Shown here: piece by piece, positions 13,211 to 24,664 of the stretch
How the letters are laid out: each line of letters opens with the position of its first letter
How positions within the stretch are numbered: the first letter of the stretch is position 1
Assembly: GCA_008360975.2 (NCBI GenBank)
Contig: CM039188.1
Location: 26,501,944-26,565,943 of the forward strand
Length of the DNA: 64,000 nt
From: Lichenostomus cassidix
Lineage: Eukaryota; Chordata; Aves; Passeriformes; Meliphagidae
Direction of reading: 5' to 3'
Notes under the pieces: model-generated
The model's input: only the letters and a program-made list of their open reading frames with translations
What the model was told of the DNA's origin: nothing
The model's database searches: none
Program-made: the position numbers and the translations under genes

Positions 13211-13377
13211 CCGGGCGGGGCAGGGCCTGGCCCGGAGCGGGTGTGAGGGGCTCCGGGCGGGGCAGGGCATGGCCCGGAGCGGGTGTGAGGGGCGCCGGGT
13301 GGGCAGGGCATGGCCCGGAGCGGGTGTGAGGGGCTCCGGGTGGGCAGGGCATGGCCCGGAGCGGGTGTGAGGGGCGC
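13211..13377. repeat. 42-bp GC-rich minisatellite, about 4 copies
   Basis: Units begin with CCGGG at 13211, 13253, 13295 and 13336 (spacing 42, 42 and 41 bp), and part of a degenerate unit follows. Each unit contains CAGGGC(C/A)TGGCCCGGAGC and then GGGTGTGAGGGG. The first two copies carry a GGGCGGGG GC box; the later copies have GGGTGGGC instead. The array lies about 125-300 bp upstream of the TFCP2L1 TATA box. Confidence 0.9.
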
Positions 13378-13420
13378 GGGTGTGAGGGACGCAGGCGGTC
13401 CCGGGGCAGCGCTGGAGCTG

Positions 13421-15834
13421 TCGTGTGGCGTCCGAATTGACGGCTTTTTAAACTGAGCCGCTCCATCCGACACCAGTGTGAAAGCCCTGCTCAGGTTCCA
13501 CTGGGGTCCCTGTTTTCTTTAAATGAACGACAGCTGATGGCTTTAGCCCCCTGTTGTCTTTCGCACTGCCCCATGCCTCACGTTAACGCGACCTTTGTGT
13601 CAGGGGCATTTTCCAAGTGAGAGAGCAACAGGCAAAGTTTGCCAGAGGAGATGCATGAACGAGAGAACAGCGTCAGAGACTAAATTCACTCCTAACCCAT
13701 TCGAAATCCTCCTGTCTTTCCGGCCTCAACTTCCCCACATAGTGTGGAGAAATCTGTTTGTTTTGCATTTCAAATCGCGGATCCTGATGCTCTGCCATAG
13801 AGCTGCCGATAGCTCATTTTCCTCACCCGCTGCTCTCAGGGCAGCTTCCCGTGCCTCCAATCCTCCGGTCTGACAGTTTGGGGAGGGGAAACAAAATGGT
13901 ACAGGGGCTCCCCGTTTCGTCATTTCCTATTGCCTGTCCACCAGCTGAAATGAAAACAGACCCTTAATTACTCTGAGTCATTAAACTCAGTTTTCAGGAG
14001 AGGGCTTCCTATCCATGAAGTTCCTGGTCAAATTTCAGTTGAGAAAAAGGCACTTTACTCAGGGTAGTTGTTGGCATTTACTGTCAGATTTCACTGTCAG
14101 ATGAGTTTTTCAGGCAGATGAATTTTCTATTCTCCTGCCATGATTATTGATAGAAAGAATATATTGATAGAATATTGATATTGTCATAGTATTTATAGAT
14201 TATAGTTAGGTCGAGCTAAACAGAGTCACATGCAGCACAATGATAGGCATTGGTTGTTCATATTTGAGGTGAAGAACAAGCTAACCTGAAAGGTAATTAA
14301 ACAGCTTTACAGAGATGTTATGAGTCTAAAAGTTTTTAAGATGCATTGTTTGTATCTGCTTGTCTCTGTTAATTTCAGACCAAGAAATAGTACAAATCAA
14401 TGTGCCTTTAAGTTAGTTTCTCTTTCCTCAGTTATTACCCAGTTAGACAAACACTGGTTCTGACAAAACAAAATGTCTGGAGTTATCTTTTTTTATACTC
14501 TTGAAAATATTTAGCTCTGCTCACACAACATCTGAGACCTTGATTAAGCAAAGACTATATATAGCTCTTGGACAGAGAAACAAGGCAAAGTTTGCTGAGC
14601 TGTCCAAGGACTTCTCTAAACAGTAAATATCTTTCCACAGTTTAAGTAGTTTGCTGCACCAGCTGAGGAAATATGAAGTCCAATGCAAAAGTAAATTGCC
14701 ACACTGTATGAAACAAAGGATCCCATCAAGTTTGGCATGTTATATTTTCTTTACTATCTTCCTAGAAAGTACATGTTGGAGTGAAAATTACTTTAAAATA
14801 ATCCCACTCATTTCCTCTCTGGCCTGTTGATGAATGTAGAAAATACGGTGAGACCTACTAATTAATTTTACAGATATTCTGGCAGCAGATCTGTCTTCTA
14901 AGTGTTCCCGTCCTTCCCACTCCTTTCTAAGCCAAATCTGATGAAGAAAAATATTTCTTTGTTCCTTGTCTACCTCTCCTGAAAGAAATCTCAACCATCT
15001 TCTGGTCAACTGCTTCTCTTTCCCTGGTGCAGAAGTTTGTACCACAGCATCAAATATCTTCTCCTGACCTTCAGAACCCACCACATCACATAGACCAAAT
15101 CATCCTCTGCTCCCCTCTGGGGCTCCCTTGATCACCCAGCATCTGCTCTTCCTCTAACCTTAACACAACCCCACAGTGAAGAAGTCATCTCCACCACAGG
15201 TTTCTCACTCAAATCTCTCCTTGCTCTCCTACTCTCTCCCAGATCAAAGTAATTTCTTTGCTGTGCTGATTGCTCTTCCTCTCTCATTTTAGACGCTTGT
15301 TCAATTTTCCAAGGTAAAATACTTTAGTCATATAATTAAAAGGGATTGACTAAATATTTTGTTAGATGGATTTTTCTACTTGAGGTAATGCTATGAAGGG
15401 ATCTTGGGATACTTTTTGTGTTGAAAAAAGGTATTTTAAAAATAAGTGTCCTTTCCTGTGGATGTTTGTACCTGGAAACCCAAGTGCTGTGCCAGTAAGT
15501 TCAGTCTTAAAGTTCGTTCTGCTGCTTCACTGTTCATTGCAATCCCTGTAGCTGAGCACTGGGTGGGAAACATCTTTCATCTGCTTCACTGGAGAGTTGA
15601 GAGGTTTTGATCAGCTTTTCAGCAGCTGGAGCCAAACTAGTAGAATTTGCAATGAAGTGACTGAGATACAGTCACATACTCTGTTCCCTTTCTGCTCTGG
15701 AAGAACAGTGTTCCTATTAGCCAAGGGGCTAAGTGGATGTGAGCATTATAACACTGTAGAGATGGCTACAGATCTGTAAAAGAAATTAAACGCTTAACTC
15801 CCATGAAACTGGAAAGAAACAAAGCATCTCTATG
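13421..15834. other. Intergenic DNA upstream of TFCP2L1
   Basis: No gene or recognised repeat. It is AT-rich, with a small TTGATAGAA-type repeat near 14148-14185 and a C+T-rich tract on the plus strand around 14860-15290. Confidence 0.6.
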
Positions 15835-15837
15835 CTG

Positions 15838-16017
15838 CTGAAGAGCGAGGTCCGCCGGCGGCTCGGCTCTGCGTATGGCGAGGCAGCGGGCGCGGGAGCG
15901 GCTGCAGTGTGGAGAAGCCGGCGCTGTGGTTTTTCGCGGCGGCGATGGTTCGTCGTCACTGCGAAGCCGCGCGGGGCGGATCACACTGGTTCCCGGGTGT
16001 TCAGCAGATCTTGGCGT
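15838..16017 (-). mobile_element. Probable retroviral 5' leader fragment
   Basis: About 180 bp of GC- and CpG-rich DNA following the primer-binding site on the minus strand. It ends abruptly at AT-rich, apparently host DNA near 15837. No coding frame of a retroviral protein is present. The assignment follows from position and composition only; the block could also be a CpG-rich host element into which the LTR inserted. Confidence 0.45.
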
Positions 16018-16035
16018 TTCCCGGCCAATGCACCA
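16018..16035 (-). mobile_element. Retroviral primer-binding site, tRNA-Gly type
   Basis: On the minus strand this is TGGTGCATTGGCCGGGAA, the exact complement of the last 18 nt (CCA included) of tRNA-Gly(GCC). There is no tRNA body around it: no B-box GGTTCRANTCC lies at the right distance. It is therefore a primer-binding site and not a tRNA gene or tRNA-derived SINE. It sits two bases after the CA end of the LTR, as expected for a retroviral leader. Confidence 0.85.
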
Positions 16036-16037
16036 TT

Positions 16038-16442
16038 TGCTGCTTTGACCCCCGAAAGACTGCCAGCTGCCCCAAAAGCAGCAACGGAAAGGCGGCTGGC
16101 AGCGCTGAACACGGCCCGGGCGCGCAGCCGCGGTGAGGCAATCAGGCGAGTGCGGCTTCCAGGAGAACGGTAGCGCTTTAGGAAAGCGGTAAATACGGAA
16201 GAGGCGTAGACTCCTGCGTTTGGGATTCTAGAGGGTTTATTATAGGAACGGGGGTGGAGGACAAGGTAAAGGATAGGGTAGCCTAGAATCCGGAAACCCC
16301 CAGAAGCCCCGAGCCCGGTTCTGCACGGTGTTAAAAGGGCGGCGAGCACGGGGCGTGTCCAGACCCAGAGGACCTATCAGGAAGGGTCTTAGGGTGAAGG
16401 GCAGGCTTACAAACCAGTAACAGTATTGCAGGGGACGGTACA
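16038..16442 (-). mobile_element. Endogenous retroviral LTR (single copy, minus orientation)
   Basis: Read on the minus strand, this GC-rich block has a TATA-like CTTTTAA near 16329-16337, an AATAAA polyadenylation signal at 16241-16236 and a long U5. It ends in CA at 16039-16038, two bases before a perfect tRNA-Gly primer-binding site. The 5' limit is a guess, taken at a TG near 16442; it could be some tens of bases farther out. CpG content is high against AT-rich flanks, which suggests a fairly young insertion. I found no matching second LTR in the window and no gag, pol or env frame, so this is a broken provirus remnant. Confidence 0.7.
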
Positions 16443-19139
16443 TGACTTTTAACCAATGGGATGTTTTAGTTGGGGGAAAATTCTGGAACAGAAATTATAA
16501 ATTCAAAGCTAGTTCACTGCAACATCTCTAGACCTTTATGACTTCCACCACAAACATCTGAGTTGCTTCTGGAAAGTCTAACAGGATGTTCTGTATCAGT
16601 TAAGCAATTTTGTGTTAGGTAGAGCCCCAGGTAAAGAATCAAGGGTGAACATTATCCTGTATCAAAGAGCTTCCAAAAGCTGCTATTAGTTCATTATGGC
16701 GTTAGTGAAGGTTATTCAGGGATTACTCCACCTCCGTCCTGATGCACAGACTGTAGAGTCTGGATGAGCTGCAGGGATTTGAAATGAGCTGCAGAGACTT
16801 GGGAAGACTTACTGAGATGGTCACCCAAGCACTGAATATACTCTTAGGAAAAGGAGTCAGCATGGTCTTTTGTGTTGCCTTTCTGTGTGTTTTAGCTCAC
16901 AGGTTTCCAGCATTTGACTTAAGGATCCTTGGGGGTGTTATAATAAGGGGACTCTGCAAGATAATAAAGAAAAGTGACTGGGCTGTGACTGGCTGATTTG
17001 CTCAACTTTGCTTGGAAAACACTGGAGGCACCAGAAAGGACTGAGGTTTTAATCAGCTGTGATGTTATGAAAAAAGGAAAAGCTTTTAAACAGCCCTTAT
17101 TGCTCTAAATAAAAAAGCATTGCCTTTGACAGGGTTTGGGACTGCTTCCAGTGGCAAGTACAGGCTCTCACAGGTACCCACTGACCCTCAGGGTCTCCTC
17201 ATCTATTCCATGTTGGTCCACTTGTCAGATGGAAACCAGCCTAGGTGAGTTCCCATTGCCCTCTACTGAGCAGAAGCTCTGGGCAGTGACTACCAGCAGG
17301 AGTATGAATGTAGTCGTGGTGTTACAGCCAAGAAGGAGGACACTGAGGTGGAAAAACTGAGAATGAGCAAGGCCTTGAAAGTGTTCATTATACTGACAGA
17401 AACATGGAGCTTATTTTGGTTTTACAAGAGGAAGATTAACAGGTGACTCAGACATAGCCTATAAATACTCACAAGGAAAATCAACATTTCATAAGGAATG
17501 CTCCTAAACGTCACAACAAAGATACAAGAGCCACAGAATAAACACTGCAAGTTAATAAAGCGAGGCTAAGAACAGACTGCATTGAATGTAATCAACCATG
17601 AGTGTAACTTTCCCAAATTTTGTGGTTAAAGCTGTGTCCCCCATCCGTATTTTCTAGATGTAATTACAGAGTCATTAAAAAAAAAAAAAAAGTTTAACAG
17701 AAAGGAATTCATTTAGGTGCTGTGGCCACTTTGACAGAGGAGAGCAAAGAATCTCACCAGAATTCTTTCTATCTTTACAATCTCTGACGTTTCCTGCCAA
17801 AGGCTTCCAAATGTCATCTCATTACAGTCACCTCCCTGCTCTACCTCGTGAGGGTGAAGCAATGTGTTCCCTTCCCTGACAGTCAAACTGCCCTGATGCT
17901 CACATGTCGTGATGTGCTGTCAACACAGTCATCATGACACAATGAGAACCACATTAACTGAACTTAATAGCAAAACAAATATCAGGAAGAATACCACACA
18001 GACTGGCTTATTTTCTTATTCAAGTCATTCATTAAAAGCCTCACCATTTTCTCACTTATCAGAGGTCACCATCAAATTTCCAGCTGCCACTAAATTTTCA
18101 GGCACAACATAGCACTGATGTATCCACGAGGTCTTTTTGCCACAGAAATTAAGCCTCATTTGCGAGCTCTCCCCAATGTCATATTAATCATTTTGACTGT
18201 CCTGATTTTATCACCAGAATCAAAATTTTCTTTCTTCCTGGTGAACATTTCTTTTAAAGTCATTTTGTTGTGGAAACAAAAAAATATTTACACAATGAGG
18301 AAGATGGATGATTGGATGACAAAATAAGTGCTTTTTAAATGCTCATTATACATCTATTGGCATTGGCTGTCTCATTGTGAGCTACAGGCTGCAATCATGG
18401 GGCACACAGTAGCTGTGTTTACATTGCTGCAAGGGACCTCCTCCAACAGCACGAGAAGGAAAGCAGCACATGACTTAAAAAAAAAAAGAAAGAAAGAAAA
18501 TGAAGAGAAAGAACAACAGCAAAAAAAAAACCAAAAAACCCCAAAACATGTACTTTTTGGCCAGCAACAGACACTGACTCTGCAAACAGCTATGCTCAGA
18601 GCACATCCGGGGGTTAGTTATGGTCTCTCTGCCTGAGGTCACCGTGTGTGCTATGCTCCTGTCCTGGCTGGAGTGGCTTGAATACCTCACACCAGGGTGG
18701 CAGAGCAGGGGGGACTGTCACTGCCTGGTGTTTTATGGGGAACAGTGGCAGGAGGTGAAGCATCATCACCCTGAGCTGACAACAGCCCAGTTCTGCTCAC
18801 AGCTCCGCTACCCAAGGAAGCTTTGCTTCACAGATGAAAAATTGTAGCTGGGACAAAAATATCTGTGATGGCTGTGTGTATCCCACATCTGCCACCAGCC
18901 TGGTCTGCCACCCTGCCCCAAACATTGGTGTCAGCACATGCAGGGAGAGCAGAGCAGGGAAAGGAGAGGCCAGGAGCTGGGCTGCAGCAGGAACTGACTG
19001 CTTCAGCCAGCTTTGCCAGGGGTGGGTGTGGGAAAGCAGAAGAGGTGCCAGATGATGTCTAGTCCATAGATCCCACAGACCAAAGCTATGTCCTGTCTAC
19101 TCATGAAAAGGGAGTCCTAAAAGCCTGAACAAGAGGCAG
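16443..19139. other. Intergenic DNA
   Basis: No gene seen. It contains a 15-nt A run near 17677-17691 and an A-rich tract at about 18478-18542. The longest ORFs are chance frames, some reading through these A-rich tracts as lysine runs. Confidence 0.6.
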
Positions 19140-19995
19140 AAGACACCCTCTGGAGATTTGCAGGCACCACCAAACTGGGCGGGGTGGTTGGCATACTGAG
19201 CACCAGTGCTTTGATCAGCAGGACCTTGGGAAACTTGAGGCCAAGAGAAACCTCACTGAGTTTTACAGAGCCATGCAAAACACTGCACCAAGCTGGAATA
19301 ACCCCACACATCAGTCCAGGCTGGGAACCAACTGACTGCAGAGCAGCCCAACTGAGGAGGACCCAAGTGTTATCTTGAAAGATTAGGTATGAAACAACAG
19401 TTCCCTCTTGCCACAAATGAGGCAAGCCATTCCTCTTAATGCATGAGATCAGGGAAAGCTATCAACCCCTTCTCCTTGGTGCTGTGGAACTGCACCTGTT
19501 TGCACCTCCTGTTCAAGGCTGAGAATTTGGACAGCATCCAACAGGTCAACTGCTGAAACACTCAAGGCACAGAGCACTTCTCCTGGGAGAAGAGCTTGAA
19601 GGCGTTAGGCTTGCTGGGTCTGAGGATGATGAAGTCAAGACAGGTCCTTATAGCAGCCCACTATGCAAAGGCATTAAAAAAGGTGATGGACTCAAACCCT
19701 CCTCATTGGCAGCAGTGATCAAGGCAATGTCCACAAGCTGTCACTTGGAGATTAGACTGAAAATTAACAAAAACTTCTTCACCAGAGGACTGGAACAGGT
19801 TACCAGACAGGCTGTGGCATCTCCATCCTTGGAGGTGTTAAAGACTGCAGCAGTAGAGCCATGGTTGATGCAACCCAGAGCAGGCTCCAGCCCTGTTTTG
19901 AGGTGGAGTTTAGAGACATTCAGAGTTCCCTTCCCACCAACATTTCAACAAGTCTGTAAAATCCTGCAAGGGGTACTGTGGTTCTCACACAGGTT
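19140..19995 (+). mobile_element. CR1 LINE fragment, plus orientation, degenerate
   Basis: The stretch keeps the order of landmarks of the CR1 3' region: CACCAAACTGGGCGGGGT, then much-diverged sequence including a CTTATAGCAGCCC motif, then ACTGGAACAGGTTACCAGACAGGCTGTGGCATCTCCATCCTTGGAGG-type sequence. Stops and frameshifts break the reverse transcriptase frame. The terminal 8-mer repeats of an intact CR1 are missing. Limits are approximate. Confidence 0.75.
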
Positions 19996-21499
19996 TTAGT
20001 GAACATGCTCCACAATCCCCTTCCTGCTCAAGGCAATGTCCAGGTCTTTAGCACACATGTAATGCCCTAGCACATGTGGGATGTCCACAGCTTCTCAGTT
20101 CCTGAAGAGATTAGTGGTAAAATGTCTGCATGCTGCTCTACTGCATGTGCTGTCCTACCCAGTGAGACTTCTATGCAAAAGCCAGCTGAAAAGTGGTTAT
20201 TTTTAACTCTAGAGGAAAGGCTTTATAATAATCTGGAGCTGCCAAAGTAACAGTGTCAAGTAGACACATCCTCTCCAATGTAAACTCCTCAGACATGAAA
20301 TAATTCCGGGAAAATTATTAGACACAGTTGAGCATGTAGAAAGAACTCAAATGCTCCACCCCAGGGTATTTATCTGTTGTAGGACAGCACAAAGCATGAA
20401 ATACATTACAGTCTTTCATTTCCCCTGAAACACTTTAGAGACATTTTAAATTCCTTGGGAGGAAAACAATTTAAGATCCTTCATGTACTCAGAACACCTT
20501 TCAATAGTCCCTCAGAGAATGCTTAATGTACCTCAGCAGAGTCACAACTTACAGCTACAAGATCACTAGTCCTTCACAAACACTGTGTTTAAAAACTCAA
20601 AATAAAATAAAACATTTACCATTATTGTCATTATTATTATAGTAATATTTGTTCTTTAATTCAAAATAAAGCTTCCATCAAATGAGGTTTTTCTTATAGA
20701 AATGCTCTAGTTAGATGATTCACACAACAAATTCATAACTAAGAAGAAAGACTGGAAAAGGGAGTGTGGTTTTCTTTTATTAGCTACATGTAATCTGACT
20801 GTAATTATTCCCAACTGGAATATTCATACATAAAAGCAATTTTGCAATGACAGTAATTTGTACAATTATTCTAATAACATGTTATTCCCTTAGTTTTTAT
20901 AAACAAATTCTGAGACTTTTTTATTATGTTTCCACAGCAATTCCTAAGTCAAATAATGAAGCCTCCCAAGTTCCCCACAAGGTAAGGTAAGGTGAGGTGA
21001 GTGGAGAGTGATCTCTACTGCTAGTTACAAATGCATTTATTTCCTCAATATTCCTTTCTGCCCCAGGATATCCCAGATTTCTTGCTTTTACAAGGTGTCA
21101 TCTCTTGTCTCTGCAAGTCCTGTGGGGCAAGTTAACGCATTTGTATTAACTTCATGTGATGGCACAGAGTGTGGATGCACCTTACATGTGCAGATATCAC
21201 CATTAGATAACGTAAAAGTCATCTTACATTGCAGGAAACTTAAGGGCAAACTAACATCACCGAGACAATGATGGATGTGTGAATAAATCCCAGAGTGATG
21301 AGAATAAATCCCAGTCTAGCTCTCCTTAGTAGCCATACAGCTGGACCAGGGAGAAGCCATCCCTTTCAAGGTGGGATATGCAGTACTGAAGTCCGTGATT
21401 TCATTTTCCTCTTATGCATCCAGGGATCAACTCAAGAATTTTTTTGATAAAAAAAAAATGGAGTTACAGAAATGTCAAAACAATGTAGGTGGAATAAGA
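19996..21499. other. Intergenic DNA
   Basis: No gene or clear transposon. It is AT-rich, with a short simple repeat of AGGTAAGGTAAGGTGAGGTG at about 20981-21000. Confidence 0.6.
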
Positions 21500-21725
21500 A
21501 TCACAGAATATCGTGAGCTGGAAGGGACACACAAGGATCATTGATTCTAGCTCCTCTTCCTGCGCAGGACACCTCAGGAGTTACACCATGTGCCTGAGGA
21601 CATTGTCCAAACACTTCTTGGACTCTGTCAGGCTCAGTGCTGTGACTACTGCCCTGGGGAGCCTGTTCCAGTGCCCAGCCACCCTCTGGGTGAAGAACCT
21701 TTTCCTAATATCCTAATATCTAACA
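21500..21725 (-). mobile_element. CR1 LINE 3' end, minus orientation
   Basis: On the plus strand it begins with ATCACAGAATATCGTGAGCT and GGAAGGGACACACAAGGATC, the reversed CR1 3' end. It continues through CCTGGGGAGCCTGTTCCAGTG and GGTGAAGAACCTTTTCCTAA to a duplicated ATATCCTAATATCTAA. This is the typical 5'-truncated CR1 of bird genomes. Confidence 0.92.
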
Positions 21726-22330
21726 CAGACACTTTATCTTTCCGCATGAACAGTGGGTACATTGATATGACTTTGCAATAACCTTAGTGAGACCAATAGA
21801 AATGTGACCATTTTGGCACATTCCCACACAACCCAGGGAAGTGGTTTAAGACACTGTTGTTTCCAAATTTTTTAAGACAAATTACCAAATTCAAGTCTCT
21901 TTAATACACTAATCACCTGCCCACTGAGGTACCCTTGTGCTGTGGATAAAGACTTTCCAGAGAGGAATGGGATAGCATCTGAGGGCACAGATGGTAAGGA
22001 ATACCCTCAAATAAGACAATCCCAGTGACCAAAGCATAGAACTGCCACATCCTCACTTCCCAAAGGCTTGTGGGTTTGTTTTCATAGTGCAGTAACTAAG
22101 CTCACTGCACAGCCTTCCTGGGGCCATTACTGAAGCTTTTCCCATGATGTAGCTGGGGGAGGTCAGTGGCAGTTCAGATGCACAGTATTCAGTACTGCTG
22201 GCTACACCATGGCAAAAACCACCTGTGTCTTGCCTCCTCTAGGTTTGACAGTCAAACAGCTGTTGGACTAAATAGACAGCAGATACCAAGGATATAATCA
22301 GAGTTCACTGTACCAAGCAGAAATGGTTGT

Positions 22331-22390
22331 CTTCAGGCTAGAAGCCTGATTTGTCTCAGGCTAGAAGATTTTGTATCAGGCTAGAAGCAC
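22331..22390. repeat. Three short copies of TCAGGCTAGAAG
   Basis: CAGGCTAGAAG occurs near 22334, 22358 and 22377, with spacings of about 19-24 bp. It is a small, imperfect tandem array of no evident function. Confidence 0.8.
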
Positions 22391-24646
22391 TCCCATATTT
22401 CATAGTAAAGACAAGTGCAGATTTTCAGAGGAAGTTTTTTCTATTGTTCTACTTTAATCAATCAGTGCCAATTAACCAACATTTAGTTTCAGCTCGAGGA
22501 AGGAATGACAGAAATAATTATGTCCTGAGACAGACATGCCATCAGCTTCTCCAAATCTATTAACTACCTCAGATGAATTGGCAATCAATTAACTGAGATT
22601 AAAAAGTCTAGCACACAAACCATTTTCATTCCCCTCTCTAGAACCAGGATGGCACAAAATTACTATCCAACCTGTGCATATGTTCAAATAAATACAACCT
22701 TACTCTGTCCATAAAACAGATTTTCTGGTTTATCCCAGGACATGTGTCCCTCTGACACTGAAATACAATGTAGATTTGCTCTTAGTTGACCCTGAGCAGG
22801 GAATGGAATAACCACTCCTGACATGTCTGTTTATAAGGCATCAGCTAAACAAGTGTGCTACCATAGAATAATTCAGTCAAGAGCTTTGTGCTATAGGTAC
22901 ATGTTGCCCATTGTAAAAGAAATTTGTGGTCTTGAATACAAGTTACTGTAGATAGACTAAAGATGTAAAAAAATATAAATACTGGTGTGAAATAGAATAA
23001 GGTTATAGTAGTTGTAGTGTAGCTCTGCCTTCCTTATTTGACTTAATATAAATATTTGTTTAGGATAGGGAGCACAGCATCCTAAATTCTTTGGATTGTG
23101 CCAGTGAGATCCCACTGCTGTAAACACTGGAGATGAATCAGATGAATCCTGCCAAACATCTGCTTTCATTTATCAAAATAAGGTTAAGAAACTTGATCAC
23201 AGTTTATAAACATTTCTTGGGAAGTGTCTTTTCTTGACACAAACAGAAGTGAGGTGGTAACACTGATGGGGAAGCTGAGTGCATCCAGCAGTGTCCAGCT
23301 CATAACACCTAGTGTGAGCAGTAGCAGTCATGGGGATTATTAATGCTGAGACAGCACTGGTTTTTCTGATAAATAAATAGAATAAACCCAAGGTGACATC
23401 ATCTACTTAGTAGTGTCAAGCAGTTAGATTTATATCTAATCATCATAGCTGCTTTTCAATAGTTTCCACTTATTTGAAGTGGCTAGCATTTTGATTTTAT
23501 CATTATACATGCCTCCTGTGCTTTTTTTCTTCAAAAGCATAAAATAAATTATTCTCAAGTTCTTCTTCCTGTAGGCTTCTTGTTTGGACTTTCCTAACCT
23601 TAGTAGTGAGTAAAATTATGAGGTTTCAATCCAGCAATCCAAGCATAAAATGCATTGCAAAACTGTCTGTACCACTGGTGCCAATGTACAGCATCTGGCT
23701 CAGGTTGCTCCTGGTGTTGTTTCCACTCCTGAGGAAAGTGATTGCACTTCACAGGCCAGCTGGCTATAGATGTGACTTTTTGGGGATTCCCATCTCTACT
23801 GGAAATAAAAATAATGGTTGAAAACCATTGAACTGCATAAACGCAAGAGCCTTCCAGTGGCCTTGAATATGCTATTCATTGAGGTCGGAAGCTGCTATGG
23901 AATTTTTCAATACATGATTTAATCTGGGCAGCCTGAGCTCCAGAAGCAGAGGGAGGAAACCCTTCGACTCTGGAGCCAGGAGCCCTCGGGCAAGGAAAGG
24001 GAACATTTTCAATGGCTTTTAGAGGACACATTGGCCAAGTCACACATGTTCCAGCAGCTCACTGGCAGCATTATAAAGCTAGAAAAGAAGTGTCAGGTGA
24101 GCTTTCTAAAAGGGCAAAGATTACTCCCTACTCTGCAGCATAGTAACATTTGGGCATTTTAACTTTGGGTTTTAACTGCCTCATGATTGGAAGGCAACCC
24201 TTAGCATAGGGATTTTTGACCACTCTAAAGACAGAGTTAGCAGCAGCTTCTCAGCAGGCAGAAACCTGCTGTGGTACTCACTTCTCAGCAACTGAGGTTT
24301 CCCCAGCAGGTTCTGGGGTGACACAGCCCTGCCCTGAGAGCTGCACTGCCTCCTCATGTACTTCCACCCAACCACTGCAGGGCATGCTGCATCTCTTGTC
24401 TCACCTGTACCAGCAGTGCCAGGAGGCAACCAGCTCCCTCTGGGAACTGTTCTTTCTTCATGAGAGAAAAAATGGCTTCGTTTTGGTCTTCAGTTTGCTT
24501 CTCAGGTGGATCAGTCCCTGGATCTGAGTCCCTGTGTGGAGCAGTGGTGCCAGCACAGTGCGGGGAGCAGGGAGGGAAGAAGCTGAGGGAGGGCTGGGGA
24601 TGGATTCTGCTCTCAGCCTAGTGAGGTGTGAATACCACTGAATACC

Positions 24647-24664
24647 ACTATGCTATAGCATAGT
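24647..24664. repeat. Perfect 18-nt palindrome
   Basis: ACTATGCTATAGCATAGT is its own reverse complement. It directly follows a tandem duplication of GAATACCACT (about 24629-24648). Confidence 0.9.

Larger units (their letters stand above)
12560..13420. promoter_or_regulatory. CpG island over the TFCP2L1 promoter and exon 1
   Basis: Base composition switches from AT-rich to strongly GC- and CpG-rich DNA across this interval and back again. It covers exon 1, the 5' UTR, the TATA box and several GGGCGG/GGGCGGGG GC boxes expected to bind Sp/KLF factors. Limits are approximate. Confidence 0.85.

Noticed and set aside
12703..13473. Long proline/alanine-rich and glycine/arginine-rich frames on both strands of the CpG island
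   Set aside because: GC-rich DNA and the 42-bp repeat suppress stop codons in all frames. The frames overlap each other and resemble no protein.
14788..15084. 98-codon minus-strand frame considered as retroviral internal coding sequence downstream of the LTR
   Set aside because: No gag, protease or polymerase motif is present, and the intervening DNA is AT-rich host-like sequence.
16018..16035. tRNA-Gly gene or tRNA-derived SINE
   Set aside because: Only the 3'-terminal 18 nt, CCA included, are present. Genomic tRNA genes of animals do not encode CCA, and no A or B box surrounds it.
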